In this document: piece by piece, positions 26,738-36,063 of the stretch | Position numbering within the stretch: the first letter of the stretch is position 1 | Layout of the letters: each line of letters opens with the position of its first letter | Source: Comamonas sp. B21-038 | Lineage (GTDB): Bacteria; Pseudomonadota; Gammaproteobacteria; Burkholderiales; Burkholderiaceae_C | Length of the DNA stretch: 64,000 nt | Assembly (NCBI RefSeq): GCF_022387135.1 | Contig: NZ_CP092462.1 | Span: forward strand, 2,232,001-2,296,000 | Direction of reading: 5' to 3' | Position numbers and translations under genes: made by a program | The notes under the pieces: model-generated | Seen by the model: the letters and a program-made list of their open reading frames with translations, nothing else | Told to the model about the DNA's origin: nothing | The model's database searches: none

Positions 26738-27709
26738 ATGTCTGACGAATCAGTGTTGATAGGTGTATTGCAACAGCGGGCCAGAAAACTGGAAGACCGG
26801 CGTCAATTCTTCCGCAAGACCGGAGGCGTGGCAGCGGGTATGGCAGGCGGTGCCATCCTGACGGCTTGCGGGGGTGGTGGCAGTGATGCCAATGCGCAGA
26901 ACAACGGCCCGACCGATGTGGAGATCCTGAACTTTGCGCTGAACCTGGAATACCTGGAGTCGCAGTTCTACCATTACGCCGTGTTTGGCACCGGGCTGCC
27001 CGCCAATATGCAATCGGGCACTGGCACGCAAGGCAGTATCACCGGCGGGCGGGCGGTGGCGTTCAAGGACCCGCTGGTCGCGCAGTACGCCAAGGAGATT
27101 GCCCAGGATGAGGTGGCCCATGTGGCCTTTTTGCGCAAGGCGCTGGGCTCTGCAGCGGTCGCGCAGCCACAGATCGATATCGGCGGCACCGACCCGAACG
27201 GGGCCTTCTCGGTGGCCGCACGCGCAGCCGGTCTGGTAGGTGCGGGCGTGGCCTTCGATCCCTATGCCAGTGACGAGAACTTCCTGCTCGGCGCGTTTAT
27301 CTTCGAGGACGTGGGGGTGACCGCCTACAAGGGCGCCTCGCCGCTGATCACCAACAAGACCTACCTGGAAGCTGCTGCAGGCATTCTGTCTGCCGAGGCC
27401 TACCACGCAGGTCTGGTGCGCACGGTACTCTACGCCAAGGGCCTCGCCACGCCTGCGCTGCGCTCGGCAGCCGGCGCCATCTCGGATGCGCGCGACAGCC
27501 TCGACGGCTCCTCCGATGTGGACCAGGGCATCACCGGGGACGACAGCACCTCCAACATCGTGCCGCTGGATGCCGACGGCATTGCCTACAGCCGCTCACC
27601 CGGCGACGTGCTGAACATCGTCTACCTGACCAAGGACTCTGCCACCAAGGGCGGCTTCTTCCCGGCAGGCGTCAATGGTGCGCTGGTGATGAGCACGGCC
27701 TACGCTTGA
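26738..27709 (+). CDS. Ferritin-like domain protein with Tat-type N-terminus
   Basis: 323 residues; ribosome site AAAGGAAA precedes ATG 26738. The N-terminus holds DRRQFFRKTGGVAAGMAGGAILTACGGGG: RR-QFF is a twin-arginine-like motif, and TAC-GG could be a lipobox. The four-helix ferritin_2 domain has metal-type carboxylate/His pairs: LNLEYLESQFYHYA, KEIAQDEVAHVAFLRKAL (E-x-x-H), FEDVGVTAYKG and LSAEAYHAGLVR. Relatives are the desiccation-related (PCC13-62-type) and DUF4439-like proteins. It is probably a periplasmic or lipid-anchored di-iron protein involved in metal or stress handling. A manganese transporter gene lies downstream, so a shared metal/oxidative-stress role is plausible. Confidence 0.82.
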   Translation: MSDESVLIGVLQQRARKLEDRRQFFRKTGGVAAGMAGGAILTACGGGGSDANAQNNGPTDVEILNFALNLEYLESQFYHYAVFGTGLPANMQSGTGTQGSITGGRAVAFKDPLVAQYAKEIAQDEVAHVAFLRKALGSAAVAQPQIDIGGTDPNGAFSVAARAAGLVGAGVAFDPYASDENFLLGAFIFEDVGVTAYKGASPLITNKTYLEAAAGILSAEAYHAGLVRTVLYAKGLATPALRSAAGAISDARDSLDGSSDVDQGITGDDSTSNIVPLDADGIAYSRSPGDVLNIVYLTKDSATKGGFFPAGVNGALVMSTAYA

Positions 27710-27792
27710 CGCGGTCGTTCAACCTGCCCCTTTCCGGGGCAGGAATGCGCAAGACGGACCCGAGACCGGTGTTTCTCTGCCAAGGAGTTGCG

Positions 27793-28020
27793 ATGAAGTC
27801 CATATTGTCTCCATCCTCGCAAGCAACGGCCCCCAGCAAGACGCGGCGGCTGAAACCCGCCACGTTGCTGCGCCGTTGTGTAGGGAGCTTGATCGTGCTG
27901 GCAGGGCTTGCCATCGTCACCTCGGATGTGCTGGCACTGTTAAACGGCGGCGCCATCACTGCGGGACCAGCTGCAACACCCGCTTCCGCTGCGCTGCACC
28001 TGGCACCGGCCTCCAGATAA
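27793..28020 (+). CDS. Small single-pass membrane protein upstream of mntH
   Basis: 75 residues from ATG 27793, with AAGGAG seven bases upstream. A basic N-terminus (SKTRRLKPATLLRR) precedes one hydrophobic segment, VGSLIVLAGLAIVTSDVLALL, followed by an Ala/Pro-rich tail. No family recognised. It ends nine bases before the mntH start, so translation is probably coupled. Small proteins next to NRAMP genes can tune transporter stability, as the unrelated MntS does for manganese, but no homology is claimed. Confidence 0.6.
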   Translation: MKSILSPSSQATAPSKTRRLKPATLLRRCVGSLIVLAGLAIVTSDVLALLNGGAITAGPAATPASAALHLAPASR

Positions 28021-28029
28021 GGAGCGACC

Positions 28030-29433
28030 ATGCCGCCACCTGCCTTCACCACCTGCAGCCCCCTCCACAACGAAGGGGGCATGCCAAAGCCACAGGCCTC
28101 AGGCAAAGCGGATCCGGACAGCGTGAAGTCAGGCATGCCCAGCCTGCCCCAGGTTCACCGCAGCATTGCGGTGCCGGGCGGCACCAGCCGCTCGGCCAAC
28201 GCAAGGCGCATGCTGGCATTTGCCGGGCCCGGTTATCTGGTGGCGGTCGGGTACATGGACCCCGGCAACTGGGCCACCTCGATTGCAGGCGGATCTCAGT
28301 TTGGCTATTCGTTGCTGGCGGTGATTTTTGCGTCCAACCTGATGGCCATGCTGTTCCAGGCAGCTGCAGTGCGGCTGGGTCTGGCCAGCGGGCGCGACCT
28401 GGCCCAGGCCTGCCGCGAACAGTTTCCGCCGCGCATCAACCTGATGCTCTGGTTCTTTTGCGAGATTGCCATCGTGGCCTGCAACCTGGCCGAGGTGCTG
28501 GGCATGGCCATCGGCCTGAACCTGCTGTTTGGCCTGCCACTGATCGTGGGCGTATGCATCACGATGGTCGATGTGATGCTGATTCTTGCGCTGCAAAGTA
28601 GAGGGTTTCGTGCGCTGGAGGCAGTCGTCATCGGGCTGGTGGCCTTGATCGGCATTTGCTTTGGCGCCCAACTGCTGTGGCTGCACCCGCCGCTCGCGAC
28701 GGTGCTGTCCGGCTTCATTCCGCGCTCGGAGATCGTGGCCAACCCGGAGATGCTCTACCTGGCCGTCGGCATCGTCGGCGCGACGGTCATGCCACACAAC
28801 CTGTATCTGCATTCGGCCATCGTGCAGACGCGTGAACACAGCCGGACCCTGGAGGGCACACGCCAGGCGATCCGCTTCGCTACGATCGACTCCACCGTGG
28901 CGCTGGGTTTGGCGCTGTTCGTCAATGCCGCGATCCTGGTCGTGGCAGCGGGTGCTTTTAACCGCCCGGGAACACCCCCCGTCACCGAGCTGTCAGACGC
29001 CTACCATTTGCTGTCGCCTATCCTGGGAGTCGGCATCGCCAGCGCAGTGTTTGGCACCGCCCTGCTCGCCTCGGGCCTCAGCGCTTCGGTAACGGGCACC
29101 TTGGCGGGCCAGATCGTGATGGAAGGCTTTCTGCAAATTCGGCTATCGCCGGCGATGCGGGCGCTGCTGACCCGGCTTATCGCCATCGTGCCCGCCGTCA
29201 TCGCCACCGCCTGGTACGGCAACGAGGGCGCCAGCGCGCTGCTGGTGTTCAGCCAGGTGGTCCTCAGCATGCAGCTGCCGTTTGCGATCGTGCCGCTGCT
29301 GATGTTCACGACCCGCCGCAATGCACTGGGCGCGCTGACCTTTGGCCGGCCCATGTCGATACTGTTGTGGAGCGGTGCAGCCCTCGTCGTGTCGCTGAAC
29401 CTGTGGATGCTGCAAAGGCTTTTAACGCTGTGA
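28030..29433 (+). CDS. mntH: NRAMP family divalent metal transporter
   Basis: 467 residues; AAGGAGCGACC precedes ATG 28030. The first membrane helix carries [16 protein letters not shown] with the metal-binding DPGN, and helix 6 carries [20 protein letters not shown] with the MPHN motif, so both metal-coordinating helices are intact. Eleven transmembrane helices are expected. The N-terminal 60 residues are a hydrophilic, non-conserved extension. Proton-coupled uptake of Mn(II) (also Fe(II)) is the family function. The ferritin-like and small membrane protein genes lie just upstream in the same orientation. Confidence 0.9.
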   Translation: MPPPAFTTCSPLHNEGGMPKPQASGKADPDSVKSGMPSLPQVHRSIAVPGGTSRSANARRMLAFAGPGYLVAVGYMDPGNWATSIAGGSQFGYSLLAVIFASNLMAMLFQAAAVRLGLASGRDLAQACREQFPPRINLMLWFFCEIAIVACNLAEVLGMAIGLNLLFGLPLIVGVCITMVDVMLILALQSRGFRALEAVVIGLVALIGICFGAQLLWLHPPLATVLSGFIPRSEIVANPEMLYLAVGIVGATVMPHNLYLHSAIVQTREHSRTLEGTRQAIRFATIDSTVALGLALFVNAAILVVAAGAFNRPGTPPVTELSDAYHLLSPILGVGIASAVFGTALLASGLSASVTGTLAGQIVMEGFLQIRLSPAMRALLTRLIAIVPAVIATAWYGNEGASALLVFSQVVLSMQLPFAIVPLLMFTTRRNALGALTFGRPMSILLWSGAALVVSLNLWMLQRLLTL

Positions 29434-29535
29434 GGCAGCTCCGTTGGCGCCCTTTGCAGAATGGCGCCCTGATGCGGAACGCGCCCATGGACAGTTCATC
29501 GTCACCCGGTGGGGCAAGCGGTATGCAAAGGCTTG

Positions 29536-30588
29536 TCAGCGCCGCAGAACACGCACGGCCCTGCGCCGGGCACCCAAGCCCACGCCGCCAAGCACCAGCA
29601 ACGACGCCAGCAGCGTGCTGAGCAGGCTCCAGGCGGGTATGGGAGCCGCTGCTGCGGCAGGCGAACCGGGCACCGTGACCGGTGGGCTGCTTGGCCCGCT
29701 GCCGACGCTGGTCTGCGCTGCCACCGTACAGGTGTACGCCACGCCTGGCACCAAGCCCGACACCGCGATGGGTGACTGCGTGCCGGTGGCCGTGATGGTG
29801 TCACCTCCGCCCGCGGGCACGCACTGCGCCTGGTAGCCCGTGACGGTCTCGGTGGGGGTGGATGCGACGGGAGGGAAAGTCAGGGTGACGGTATTGCCTT
29901 GCCTGTCTGCGCCAACACTCGCCGGAGGCGTGACATCGGAGGAGATGACGCTGACCGCGTCCACCCCGAAGAACAGGCTCTGGCGATTGTCCACCTCGGC
30001 GAGCCGCAGACGAATCGTGCGCCCTGCATAGGCGGTCACATCGCGCTGAATGCTCTGGTAACCGCCAGAGGTTGCGCCGCCAGACCATTGAAAGACATTG
30101 GCCAGGACACCTGCTCCCACATCGTTCCAGGCCGCTGCCGGATCCATGATGTCGATACGTGCCTGCTGGTTGGGCACCGTCAGAAAGTCGAGGGTCGCGG
30201 GTGCTACCGAAGGAGCAGCGGCATTTTGCAGATAGACCTGCACGCTCAGCGTAGCGCTCTTGCCTGACGGAATGGCGATGTCCTGGTACAGCGCATGCGC
30301 GCCAGGGCCGGGCTGATCGGACATCGCCGCAAACACCCCTTGGGGCGGCGCGGCGACGGCGACAGGCGTCAGCGCACTTTGGCTGCCCTGCTGGGCATAG
30401 AAGCCGCCCTGCGATCCTGGCTGTGACATCGCCTGCCAGCCGCTAAAGCCCATGGAACCTGCGCCGGCGTTTTGCTCAAAGCCGCCATTGACCACCAGCT
30501 CTGCAGCGTGCGCAGCAGGGGTGAGGATGCCGGCCAGCAAGACCAGCGCCGTGCCGCTGCCAAGCCGGTAGTGTCGAGGACATGCCAT
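29536..30588 (-). CDS. Exported protein with fibronectin-like domain and IPTL-CTERM sorting tail
   Basis: 350 residues; AGGGGATC ribosome site before ATG 30588. Signal peptide ending near AAHAAE. Residues 30-200 form a beta-rich module (LVVNGGFEQNAGAGSMGFSGW, DVTAYAGRTIRLRLAEVDN) like carbohydrate-binding or DUF642-type domains. Residues ~215-300 form a fibronectin type III-like domain (TFPPVASTPTETVTGYQAQC, YTCTVAAQTSVGSGP). The tail IPAWSLLSTLLASLLVLGG followed by ARRR is a tripartite IPTL-CTERM signal: motif, membrane helix, basic cluster. It should be processed by a dedicated exosortase. The next gene upstream is another exported protein in the same orientation, 16 bp away. Confidence 0.82.
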   Translation of the reverse strand: MACPRHYRLGSGTALVLLAGILTPAAHAAELVVNGGFEQNAGAGSMGFSGWQAMSQPGSQGGFYAQQGSQSALTPVAVAAPPQGVFAAMSDQPGPGAHALYQDIAIPSGKSATLSVQVYLQNAAAPSVAPATLDFLTVPNQQARIDIMDPAAAWNDVGAGVLANVFQWSGGATSGGYQSIQRDVTAYAGRTIRLRLAEVDNRQSLFFGVDAVSVISSDVTPPASVGADRQGNTVTLTFPPVASTPTETVTGYQAQCVPAGGGDTITATGTQSPIAVSGLVPGVAYTCTVAAQTSVGSGPSSPPVTVPGSPAAAAAPIPAWSLLSTLLASLLVLGGVGLGARRRAVRVLRR

Positions 30589-30604
30589 GACGATCCCCTG
30601 CTGC

Positions 30605-31333
30605 TCAGCGCTCGTACAGCGTTGCGGTGGGCGTGCTGGGGCTGGTATTGCCCTCCAGACGATTATTGTTATAGGTCGTCACATTGCCTGCGCTGATGCT
30701 GAACGCGGTAGCGTTGCCAAACAACGAGGAGTCGGAGAGATAGAGTTTGCTATTGGCATCGCTCAATGAAATGCCTGCGGTGCTGTTGTTCACGATGTCA
30801 GCGCGTTGCACCAGCAACTGCGCATTGGCGCCGCTCTGCACTTCAACGCCCGTCTGAAAGCCTTGAATCTGGGTGTGCTCAATGACCACCTTGGACGCGC
30901 GGCGGACCTGAACCCCGGACTGGCCCGAGCCCGCTCCTTCGACATTCAGATTTCTCAGAACCACAGTGCCATTGGCGTGCACTGCCGGGTCGATATTGAT
31001 GATGATGGCGTTCGTTCCAGCGGCCAGCACGCCTGCGGTGCCAGAAGCGGCTCCATCCAGGGAGATAGGTTTGGTAATGGTGACTGCACCAAACCCACCG
31101 GGATCGAGGCTGTTGATCAGCCCCCCGGTGGCAGTTTTGGAGATGGCTCCGGCAAAAGTCTTGCAGGGCGCCGTTCTGCTACAGGGATTGGCGTCGTCCC
31201 CGACCCCGGACACCCAGGTTCGCGTAGCCTGGGCAAAGGCGGACGGCGCCGCCATGGCGCCTGCAAGGGCCACCAGCGATGCCGCCAGCAGCGGAACCCC
31301 GCGAGAATGGATCCGGCTCAGATGGATGCGCAT
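30605..31333 (-). CDS. Exported right-handed beta-helix repeat protein
   Basis: 242 residues; GAGG precedes ATG 31333. Signal peptide with cleavage around AFAQA. The mature start TRTWVSGVGDDANPCSRTAP, then CKTFAGAISKTATGG, recurs in bacterial pectin-lyase-fold proteins. The rest consists of short beta repeats rich in Asn and Ser (VVIEHTQIQGFQTGVEV, SKLYLSDSSLFGNATAFSIS). No catalytic residues are apparent, so it may be a binding or structural surface protein. It is the upstream member of a two-gene unit with the IPTL-CTERM protein. Confidence 0.8.
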   Translation of the reverse strand: MRIHLSRIHSRGVPLLAASLVALAGAMAAPSAFAQATRTWVSGVGDDANPCSRTAPCKTFAGAISKTATGGLINSLDPGGFGAVTITKPISLDGAASGTAGVLAAGTNAIIINIDPAVHANGTVVLRNLNVEGAGSGQSGVQVRRASKVVIEHTQIQGFQTGVEVQSGANAQLLVQRADIVNNSTAGISLSDANSKLYLSDSSLFGNATAFSISAGNVTTYNNNRLEGNTSPSTPTATLYER

Positions 31334-31623
31334 GGCTGCCTCGTTCGCAAATGTGGATTAGTTATCGAAATGTAGCTCTACCCCTTTGTTTCCACCCTCG
31401 TGTTTACCCTGGATCGTGCCAGTGAGGCGCTTTACCACGCCGGCACCGGGCAACTGCTGACCCGCCTAAAAGTGATGCAGGTGATAGGCACATCATCAAA
31501 ATAATTGCACGCACGAAACCGATGCGCCTTTCGGGTAAAGTTTGTTCTTTCAGCGCATCTGCGGTGCTTGCGACGCGCACGGATGGTGGCTGCTGATTGA
31601 TCGAGACTGGAAAGTAGACAAGC

Positions 31624-31920
31624 ATGTCCTTATTTGACCTCCATACCATCGCCGATGGTCTGCCCGCTGCGTGGCGTTCCACTGTGTTGGGCAAAGTAGG
31701 CGCGTCCAACGTCAAGTTGCTGCGCATGGACCAGATGCCCTATGGCGAAGAGGTGCACGACTACGACGAGGCGTTGCTGGTCGTCAGTGGCCAGATGATG
31801 CTGGAAGTGGCCGGCCAGGCCCTGTGTGTGGAAGCGGGTCAGATGTACATGGCCGAGGCTGGCGTTCCTCATGCTGTTCTATCCGGCAGCCAGGGCATTC
31901 TGGTGATTGTGGACCTCTGA
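31624..31920 (+). CDS. Small cupin-domain protein
   Basis: 98 residues, one cupin barrel. Cupin motif 1 is GEEVHDYDEALLVVSGQMML, in which the usual second His is replaced by Tyr-Asp-Glu. Motif 2 is VEAGQMYMAEAGVPHAVL with His. A metal site could form from H, E and H. Single-domain cupins of this size act as isomerases, dioxygenases or binding proteins. Lone gene; no context clue. The 290 bp upstream contains the divergent promoter of the beta-helix gene. Confidence 0.78.
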   Translation: MSLFDLHTIADGLPAAWRSTVLGKVGASNVKLLRMDQMPYGEEVHDYDEALLVVSGQMMLEVAGQALCVEAGQMYMAEAGVPHAVLSGSQGILVIVDL

Positions 31921-32025
31921 CCTGCCGAACCTGGGGTGATGGGCTCGACTGCAAAGCCTGGGCCATCCCTAGCTTTGACCGACGTATCAACGCCACTGCG
32001 ACGGCGTTTCTAAAAAAGGATGCGC

Positions 32026-32433
32026 ATGAAAGTAGCAGGCCGATGCCTATGTGGCGCCATTGAATTTGAGGCAGAGGTGCAACCAGGCAGCATGACGGTC
32101 TGCCATTGCCTCGATTGCCAAACGCACTCGGGCTCAGCCTTCCGAGCCAATATCTCTGCCCCGGCGGCCGGTTTCAAACTGACCAAGGGCGTGCCGCGCA
32201 CCTTCGTCAAGACGACTGCCAGCGGTACCAAGCGCAATCTGGCGTTCTGCGAGACCTGTGGCAGCCCGCTGTATGCCTGCGCCGTGGAGAATCCGCAGGC
32301 CTACTCGCTGCGCACTGGCGTCCTCCAGCAACGCGATGCGCTGGGAACCCCGCAGCGGGAGATCTGGACGAAACGGCGCCGGCCCTGGGTGGCCCTTGCA
32401 GGGGTGAGCGAGACACACGACGGTCAACCCTGA
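32026..32433 (+). CDS. GFA family protein (glutathione-dependent formaldehyde-activating fold)
   Basis: 135 residues from ATG 32026, nine bases after AAGG; ATG 32020 is too close to the ribosome site. The zinc-binding Cys pattern is present: GRCLCGAIEFEA, VCHCLDCQTHSG and LAFCETCGSPLYACA. The same fold covers true Gfa enzymes and many of unknown function (DUF-type Mss4-like). No glutathione-dependent formaldehyde dehydrogenase gene is nearby, so the family name should not be read as function. Confidence 0.85.
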   Translation: MKVAGRCLCGAIEFEAEVQPGSMTVCHCLDCQTHSGSAFRANISAPAAGFKLTKGVPRTFVKTTASGTKRNLAFCETCGSPLYACAVENPQAYSLRTGVLQQRDALGTPQREIWTKRRRPWVALAGVSETHDGQP

Positions 32434-32567
32434 TGCGATGGATTTTTGGCAGCCTGGCAGTGGGACGCCTGTGTGCCGGCCAGATCAGCGGCTTTTGCGG
32501 CGGGCAGCCTGCACGGGGGGCCGGCTGAAGGCCAGTCCCTGCGAAACCCCGCGTCTGTGGATCCGTC

Positions 32568-33029
32568 CTGAGCACCTATGAATTTCACCATTCGTCAAGC
32601 GCCGCGTTCGATGCAGAAGCGGCCAGCCACCTTGTCACCGGCTTGGCACATTACTTCCTCGCTGATCCGGCTTCTGCGCAGGCCGCTCCTTTCATGGCAG
32701 GACTGAGCCCCTCGGCCTACGCTGAGCGGCTCAGTTCCTCGCCATTCAAGCATTACGTTGCAGAGGACGCAGCCGGATTGTGTGGCATTGTGGCATTGCG
32801 CGACGGCTCGCATGTCTACCATCTGTTTGTGCGGGCGGATGCCCAAGGCCGGGGAATCGCTCGCGCCCTTTGGCTGCATGCCAAGCAGCAGTCAAGCCAC
32901 GCCACGTTCACGGTCAACGCCTCCCTGCATGCAGTCCCGGTCTATGAACGCTTGGGCTTTGTTGCCGTGGCTGGTCCGCAGCAGTCCCGGGGCGTGGTCT
33001 TTGTACCGATGGTGTATTCGCAGGCATAG
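32568..33029 (+). CDS. GNAT family acetyltransferase with unclear start
   Basis: The GNAT core is clear: HVYHLFVRADAQGRGIARAL is the acetyl-CoA motif A, and YERLGFVAV lies near the end. Homology-like coding extends upstream of the first usable start (TTG 32643) through STYEFHHSSSAAFDAEAASH to at least 32568, where the only candidate start is CTG. An ATG at 32578 reads MNFTIRQA in the +1 frame and runs out of frame with the rest. Either a non-standard CTG start is used, or a single-base indel has separated the ATG from its frame. Treat the 5' end as unresolved and possibly frameshifted. Confidence 0.6.
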   Translation: MSTYEFHHSSSAAFDAEAASHLVTGLAHYFLADPASAQAAPFMAGLSPSAYAERLSSSPFKHYVAEDAAGLCGIVALRDGSHVYHLFVRADAQGRGIARALWLHAKQQSSHATFTVNASLHAVPVYERLGFVAVAGPQQSRGVVFVPMVYSQA

Positions 33030-33272
33030 GCGATGGGCCGTGTGGCGCTGCGTACAGGATGTGCACCGGCGGGAGGTCTCCGGCCATCAGCGCTCGAGAG
33101 GTGGTTCTTGAAGAGCCCGCTGCGCGGTAAGCCTGTTGGCCCCAAAGCGTTCATAGGCGTCCCCCGCAGGGATCCAGGTGGACGATGGATGGTGCCCGGA
33201 AACAGCCGCCGCCTTGCGCAGCGGTCTCGCCTGTCATCCCGAGCGCAGCCCTCAGCCCTCAGCTCTCAACCG

Positions 33273-34478
33273 TCACCCCCCGAGACCCTGATACACGGCA
33301 TCCCGCAGCTCCACCACAAACCGACCCGACATCCCCTCGTACAAGGTATTCGTCAGCGCCACCACCGTGAGGCCTCGGGGCCGGTCCACCCACCACGCGT
33401 GGCCGTAAGCGCCGCCCCAGCGCCAGGTGCCTGGCGATTCAGGAGACTGTGCCAGCGCGGGATCGCGCAGCACCGAAAAGCCCAGGCCAAACCCCAGACC
33501 CGGGCCGGCAGCCAGTGCCTGCCCGTGGGTCTGGTCGCGGGCCATCTCAGCGACCAGATGCCCGGGCATCCAGCCATTATGGCCAGTGCGTAGCGCCTCC
33601 AGCAGCCGCAGCACATAATCGGCCGTACCGGCCATGCCGGCGCCGCCAGAGGGAAAGGCGCCCGCATCCAAGGCACGGGATGGGCTGTAGATGATGCCCA
33701 CCGTTCCATCGAACGGGGCCACCACCTCGCCCTCCTGCAGGCGATGGGGCACCGGGCCGCCATTGACATAGGGCGTTGCCAGGCGCGCCGCATCCCGGCA
33801 GACAAAGCCGGCATCGGCCATGCCCAAGGGGCGCGTCACCAACGCTTCTACCGTCTGCGGCAAGCGGGTGTTGCATACCGCCTCGATCAGCGCACCGAGC
33901 ACATCCACCGCCAACGAGTAACCCCAACTGGTGCCCGGCGCGTACAGCAGCGGCACCTTGGCGATGCGGCGCAGGTTCTCCTGCAGGTCGATGCCGCTGG
34001 CATCCATGCCGTCGGATACCCCCGCTTTGGCATAAGGCCCTTGGTCGTCTGCCTCAAAAAAGCGGTAGCCCAGCCCGGCGGTATGGCTCAGCAACTGGCG
34101 CACGGAGATGCGCGCTTCGCGCCCGTCCGGCAAGCGGGGGCGAAAGGTCGGCAGCCACGTGGTGATGGGCTCGTCCAAGTCCACTCGCCCATCGGCTACC
34201 AGCCGCATGACCGCCGCACTGACAACGGGCTTGCTGACGGAGGCCCAGCGAAACACCGTATCCTCGGCCATCGCGATGCGGGCCTCCCGGTCCGCCCAGC
34301 CAGCTGCGATGCGGCATAGCGCCAGCCCATGCTGGTAGACAAGCACCACGGCCCCCACCAGGCGCTGCTCGGCCAGGGACGTATTCAACACCTGGGCGAC
34401 CGGTGCCCATTGCGCCGCCATGCCAGAAACACCCGGCTGCACACGGCTGTCGTGCATGTCTGAAACTGAAAAATCCAT
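33273..34478 (-). CDS. Serine hydrolase of the class C beta-lactamase / esterase fold
   Basis: 401 residues from ATG 34478 (ATG 34457 possible). The Ser-x-x-Lys nucleophile motif is FRWASVSKPVVSAA; the Tyr-x-Asn-like motif is WGYSLAVDVLG; the KTG equivalent is HAWWVDRP, weakly conserved as usual in esterase-like members. No signal peptide is obvious, so it is probably cytoplasmic, resembling EstB or 6-aminohexanoate-dimer hydrolases rather than an AmpC. A LysR gene is divergent at 34624. It is unlikely to be a true resistance beta-lactamase. Confidence 0.83.
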   Translation of the reverse strand: MDFSVSDMHDSRVQPGVSGMAAQWAPVAQVLNTSLAEQRLVGAVVLVYQHGLALCRIAAGWADREARIAMAEDTVFRWASVSKPVVSAAVMRLVADGRVDLDEPITTWLPTFRPRLPDGREARISVRQLLSHTAGLGYRFFEADDQGPYAKAGVSDGMDASGIDLQENLRRIAKVPLLYAPGTSWGYSLAVDVLGALIEAVCNTRLPQTVEALVTRPLGMADAGFVCRDAARLATPYVNGGPVPHRLQEGEVVAPFDGTVGIIYSPSRALDAGAFPSGGAGMAGTADYVLRLLEALRTGHNGWMPGHLVAEMARDQTHGQALAAGPGLGFGLGFSVLRDPALAQSPESPGTWRWGGAYGHAWWVDRPRGLTVVALTNTLYEGMSGRFVVELRDAVYQGLGG

Positions 34479-34623
34479 CGCATCGCTACCTTGGTTGGAA
34501 CACAGGCATCAGCTTAGGCAGTCAGCGATCCCAGAAAAACTAGGATAGAGTTCCGCACTTTCAGGACTGCAATGTCCGCAATCATGGGCCGTGATACCGG
34601 TCCAGAAACGCAGGTGAAAACGC

Positions 34624-35514
34624 ATGGATAGCCTCAACGCATTTACGGTGTTTGTGCAGGTGGCCGAAACCCGCAGCTTTACAGCGGCTGGCCGGCTGCT
34701 GGGCATTTCTGCATCCGCCGTGGGCAAGAGCGTGGCGCGGCTGGAAGAAAAGCTCGGTGTGCGCCTGTTCCACCGCAGCACCCGCAGCATCACCCCGACG
34801 GCCGAAGGCCTGCTGCTGCTGGAGCGCAGCAGGCGCATCCTGGCAGAGATCGAGGCGGCACAGACGGAGCTGTCACAAGCCTCGTCGGCACCCCGGGGGC
34901 GGCTGCGGGTGAGCCTGCCCTTGGTCAGTACCTTGGTGCTGCCAGTGTTGGCCGATTTCATGCGCGACTACCCGGACATCCAGCTGGACCTGGATTTTTC
35001 CGACCGCCTGGTGGATGTGGTGGAAGAAGGCTTTGACGCTGTGGTGCGCACCGGCGAGCCGGCCGATTCGCGCCTGGTGGCCCGCAAGCTCGGCCATTTC
35101 AAGATGCTGCTGGTGGCGTCGCCGGACTACATCGCCGCCCATGGCATGCCCCGGCAGGTGCAAGACCTGCAAGCCCACCAATGCATGCATTTCCGCTGGC
35201 CCCACAGCGGCAAGCTGGAGGCCTGGCCGCTACCGCCGCCCGACAGCGGCGAGCCCGTCAACCTGCCCGTCTCGATGGTCTGCAACAACATCGAAACCCG
35301 CGCCTGCTTTGCGCTGCGGGGACGCGGCATCGCCTGCCTGCCCGACTTTGCGATCCGCGATGCGCTGGCCGAGGGCAGGCTGGTGCAGGTCATGCCGGGG
35401 CTGGCGGAGCGCACTGGGGTGTTCCACATTCTGTGGCCTGCAGGCCGGCATGCAGCGCCCAAAGTCAGGGCACTGGTGGATTATCTTTGTGCGCGGATGT
35501 TTGCTGACCATTGA
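34624..35514 (+). CDS. LysR family transcriptional regulator (divergent to serine hydrolase)
   Basis: 296 residues. Helix-turn-helix at residues 5-63 (FVQVAETRSFTAAGRLLGIS, ASAVGKSVARLEEKLG), effector domain from RGRLRVSLPLVSTLVLPVL, ending near the expected length. Separated by 145 bp from the divergent serine-hydrolase gene, so it probably controls that promoter together with its own. The DNA-binding sequence SAVGKSVARLEEKLGVRLF is typical of the CrgA/AaeR-like LTTRs. Confidence 0.9.
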   Translation: MDSLNAFTVFVQVAETRSFTAAGRLLGISASAVGKSVARLEEKLGVRLFHRSTRSITPTAEGLLLLERSRRILAEIEAAQTELSQASSAPRGRLRVSLPLVSTLVLPVLADFMRDYPDIQLDLDFSDRLVDVVEEGFDAVVRTGEPADSRLVARKLGHFKMLLVASPDYIAAHGMPRQVQDLQAHQCMHFRWPHSGKLEAWPLPPPDSGEPVNLPVSMVCNNIETRACFALRGRGIACLPDFAIRDALAEGRLVQVMPGLAERTGVFHILWPAGRHAAPKVRALVDYLCARMFADH

Positions 35515-35684
35515 TCGCATTGACAGCCATCTCTCTTGAGAGGACAACGTGGCATGCAGGCAACCCAACGGTCAAAACAGGCTGCTGAAGACCCAGAATG
35601 TTGTCGATCCCCACAAGGCATCGGCATTCCACAGTGTGTGATGAAGGCCATGCGGTCCCGAAAGCAACAACGTTACAGATAGAG

Positions 35685-36053
35685 ATGCTCTTCAACATTG
35701 ACCTCAAAGCGATCCTGGTCGCGTTTGCCGTGAGCTATGGTGCGATCGCACTCGTACTGCAGAAAATCACGTTTGCGCTGCTAACCGCCTTATTGCCCGA
35801 TACCCCCTTCTACGGATTTGCGCCCGCTTTTCTGATCCTGTTGTTCCTGTTGTTTCCGCCTGGGCTCTCAGGCTATGTGGTAGCCAAAATGGCGCGTAAC
35901 CGTCCGCAGCTCCATGTTTTGCTGAGCGCTTTACTGGGTGCAGCGCTTTACGCGATCGTCAGCAAGTCAAACGCGCTCATCTGGTCACTGATCCCCCTGG
36001 TCTTGACCTGGCTTGGCTTTGCTGTCTTGGTGTGGCAGAACAAGCGACGCTAG
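35685..36053 (+). CDS. Small multi-pass membrane protein, unknown function
   Basis: 122 residues from ATG 35685 (MLFNIDLKAILV). Hydrophobic stretches at about 7-30, 40-62, 72-95 and 98-118 suggest four helices; the C-terminus ends in QNKRR. No family recognised. The ribosome site is weak (AGATAGAG). It stands alone between a LysR gene and the convergent DMT transporter gene and is somewhat less GC-rich than its neighbours. Confidence 0.6.
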   Translation: MLFNIDLKAILVAFAVSYGAIALVLQKITFALLTALLPDTPFYGFAPAFLILLFLLFPPGLSGYVVAKMARNRPQLHVLLSALLGAALYAIVSKSNALIWSLIPLVLTWLGFAVLVWQNKRR

Positions 36054-36063
36054 CCCCTGACAA

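Noticed and set aside
32432-32527. 31-codon frame after the GFA gene
   Set aside because: Overlaps the GFA stop but lacks a ribosome site and conserved features.
33273-34478. AmpC beta-lactamase resistance gene
   Set aside because: No signal peptide and weak KTG motif; esterase-like relatives are more probable despite the divergent LysR gene.
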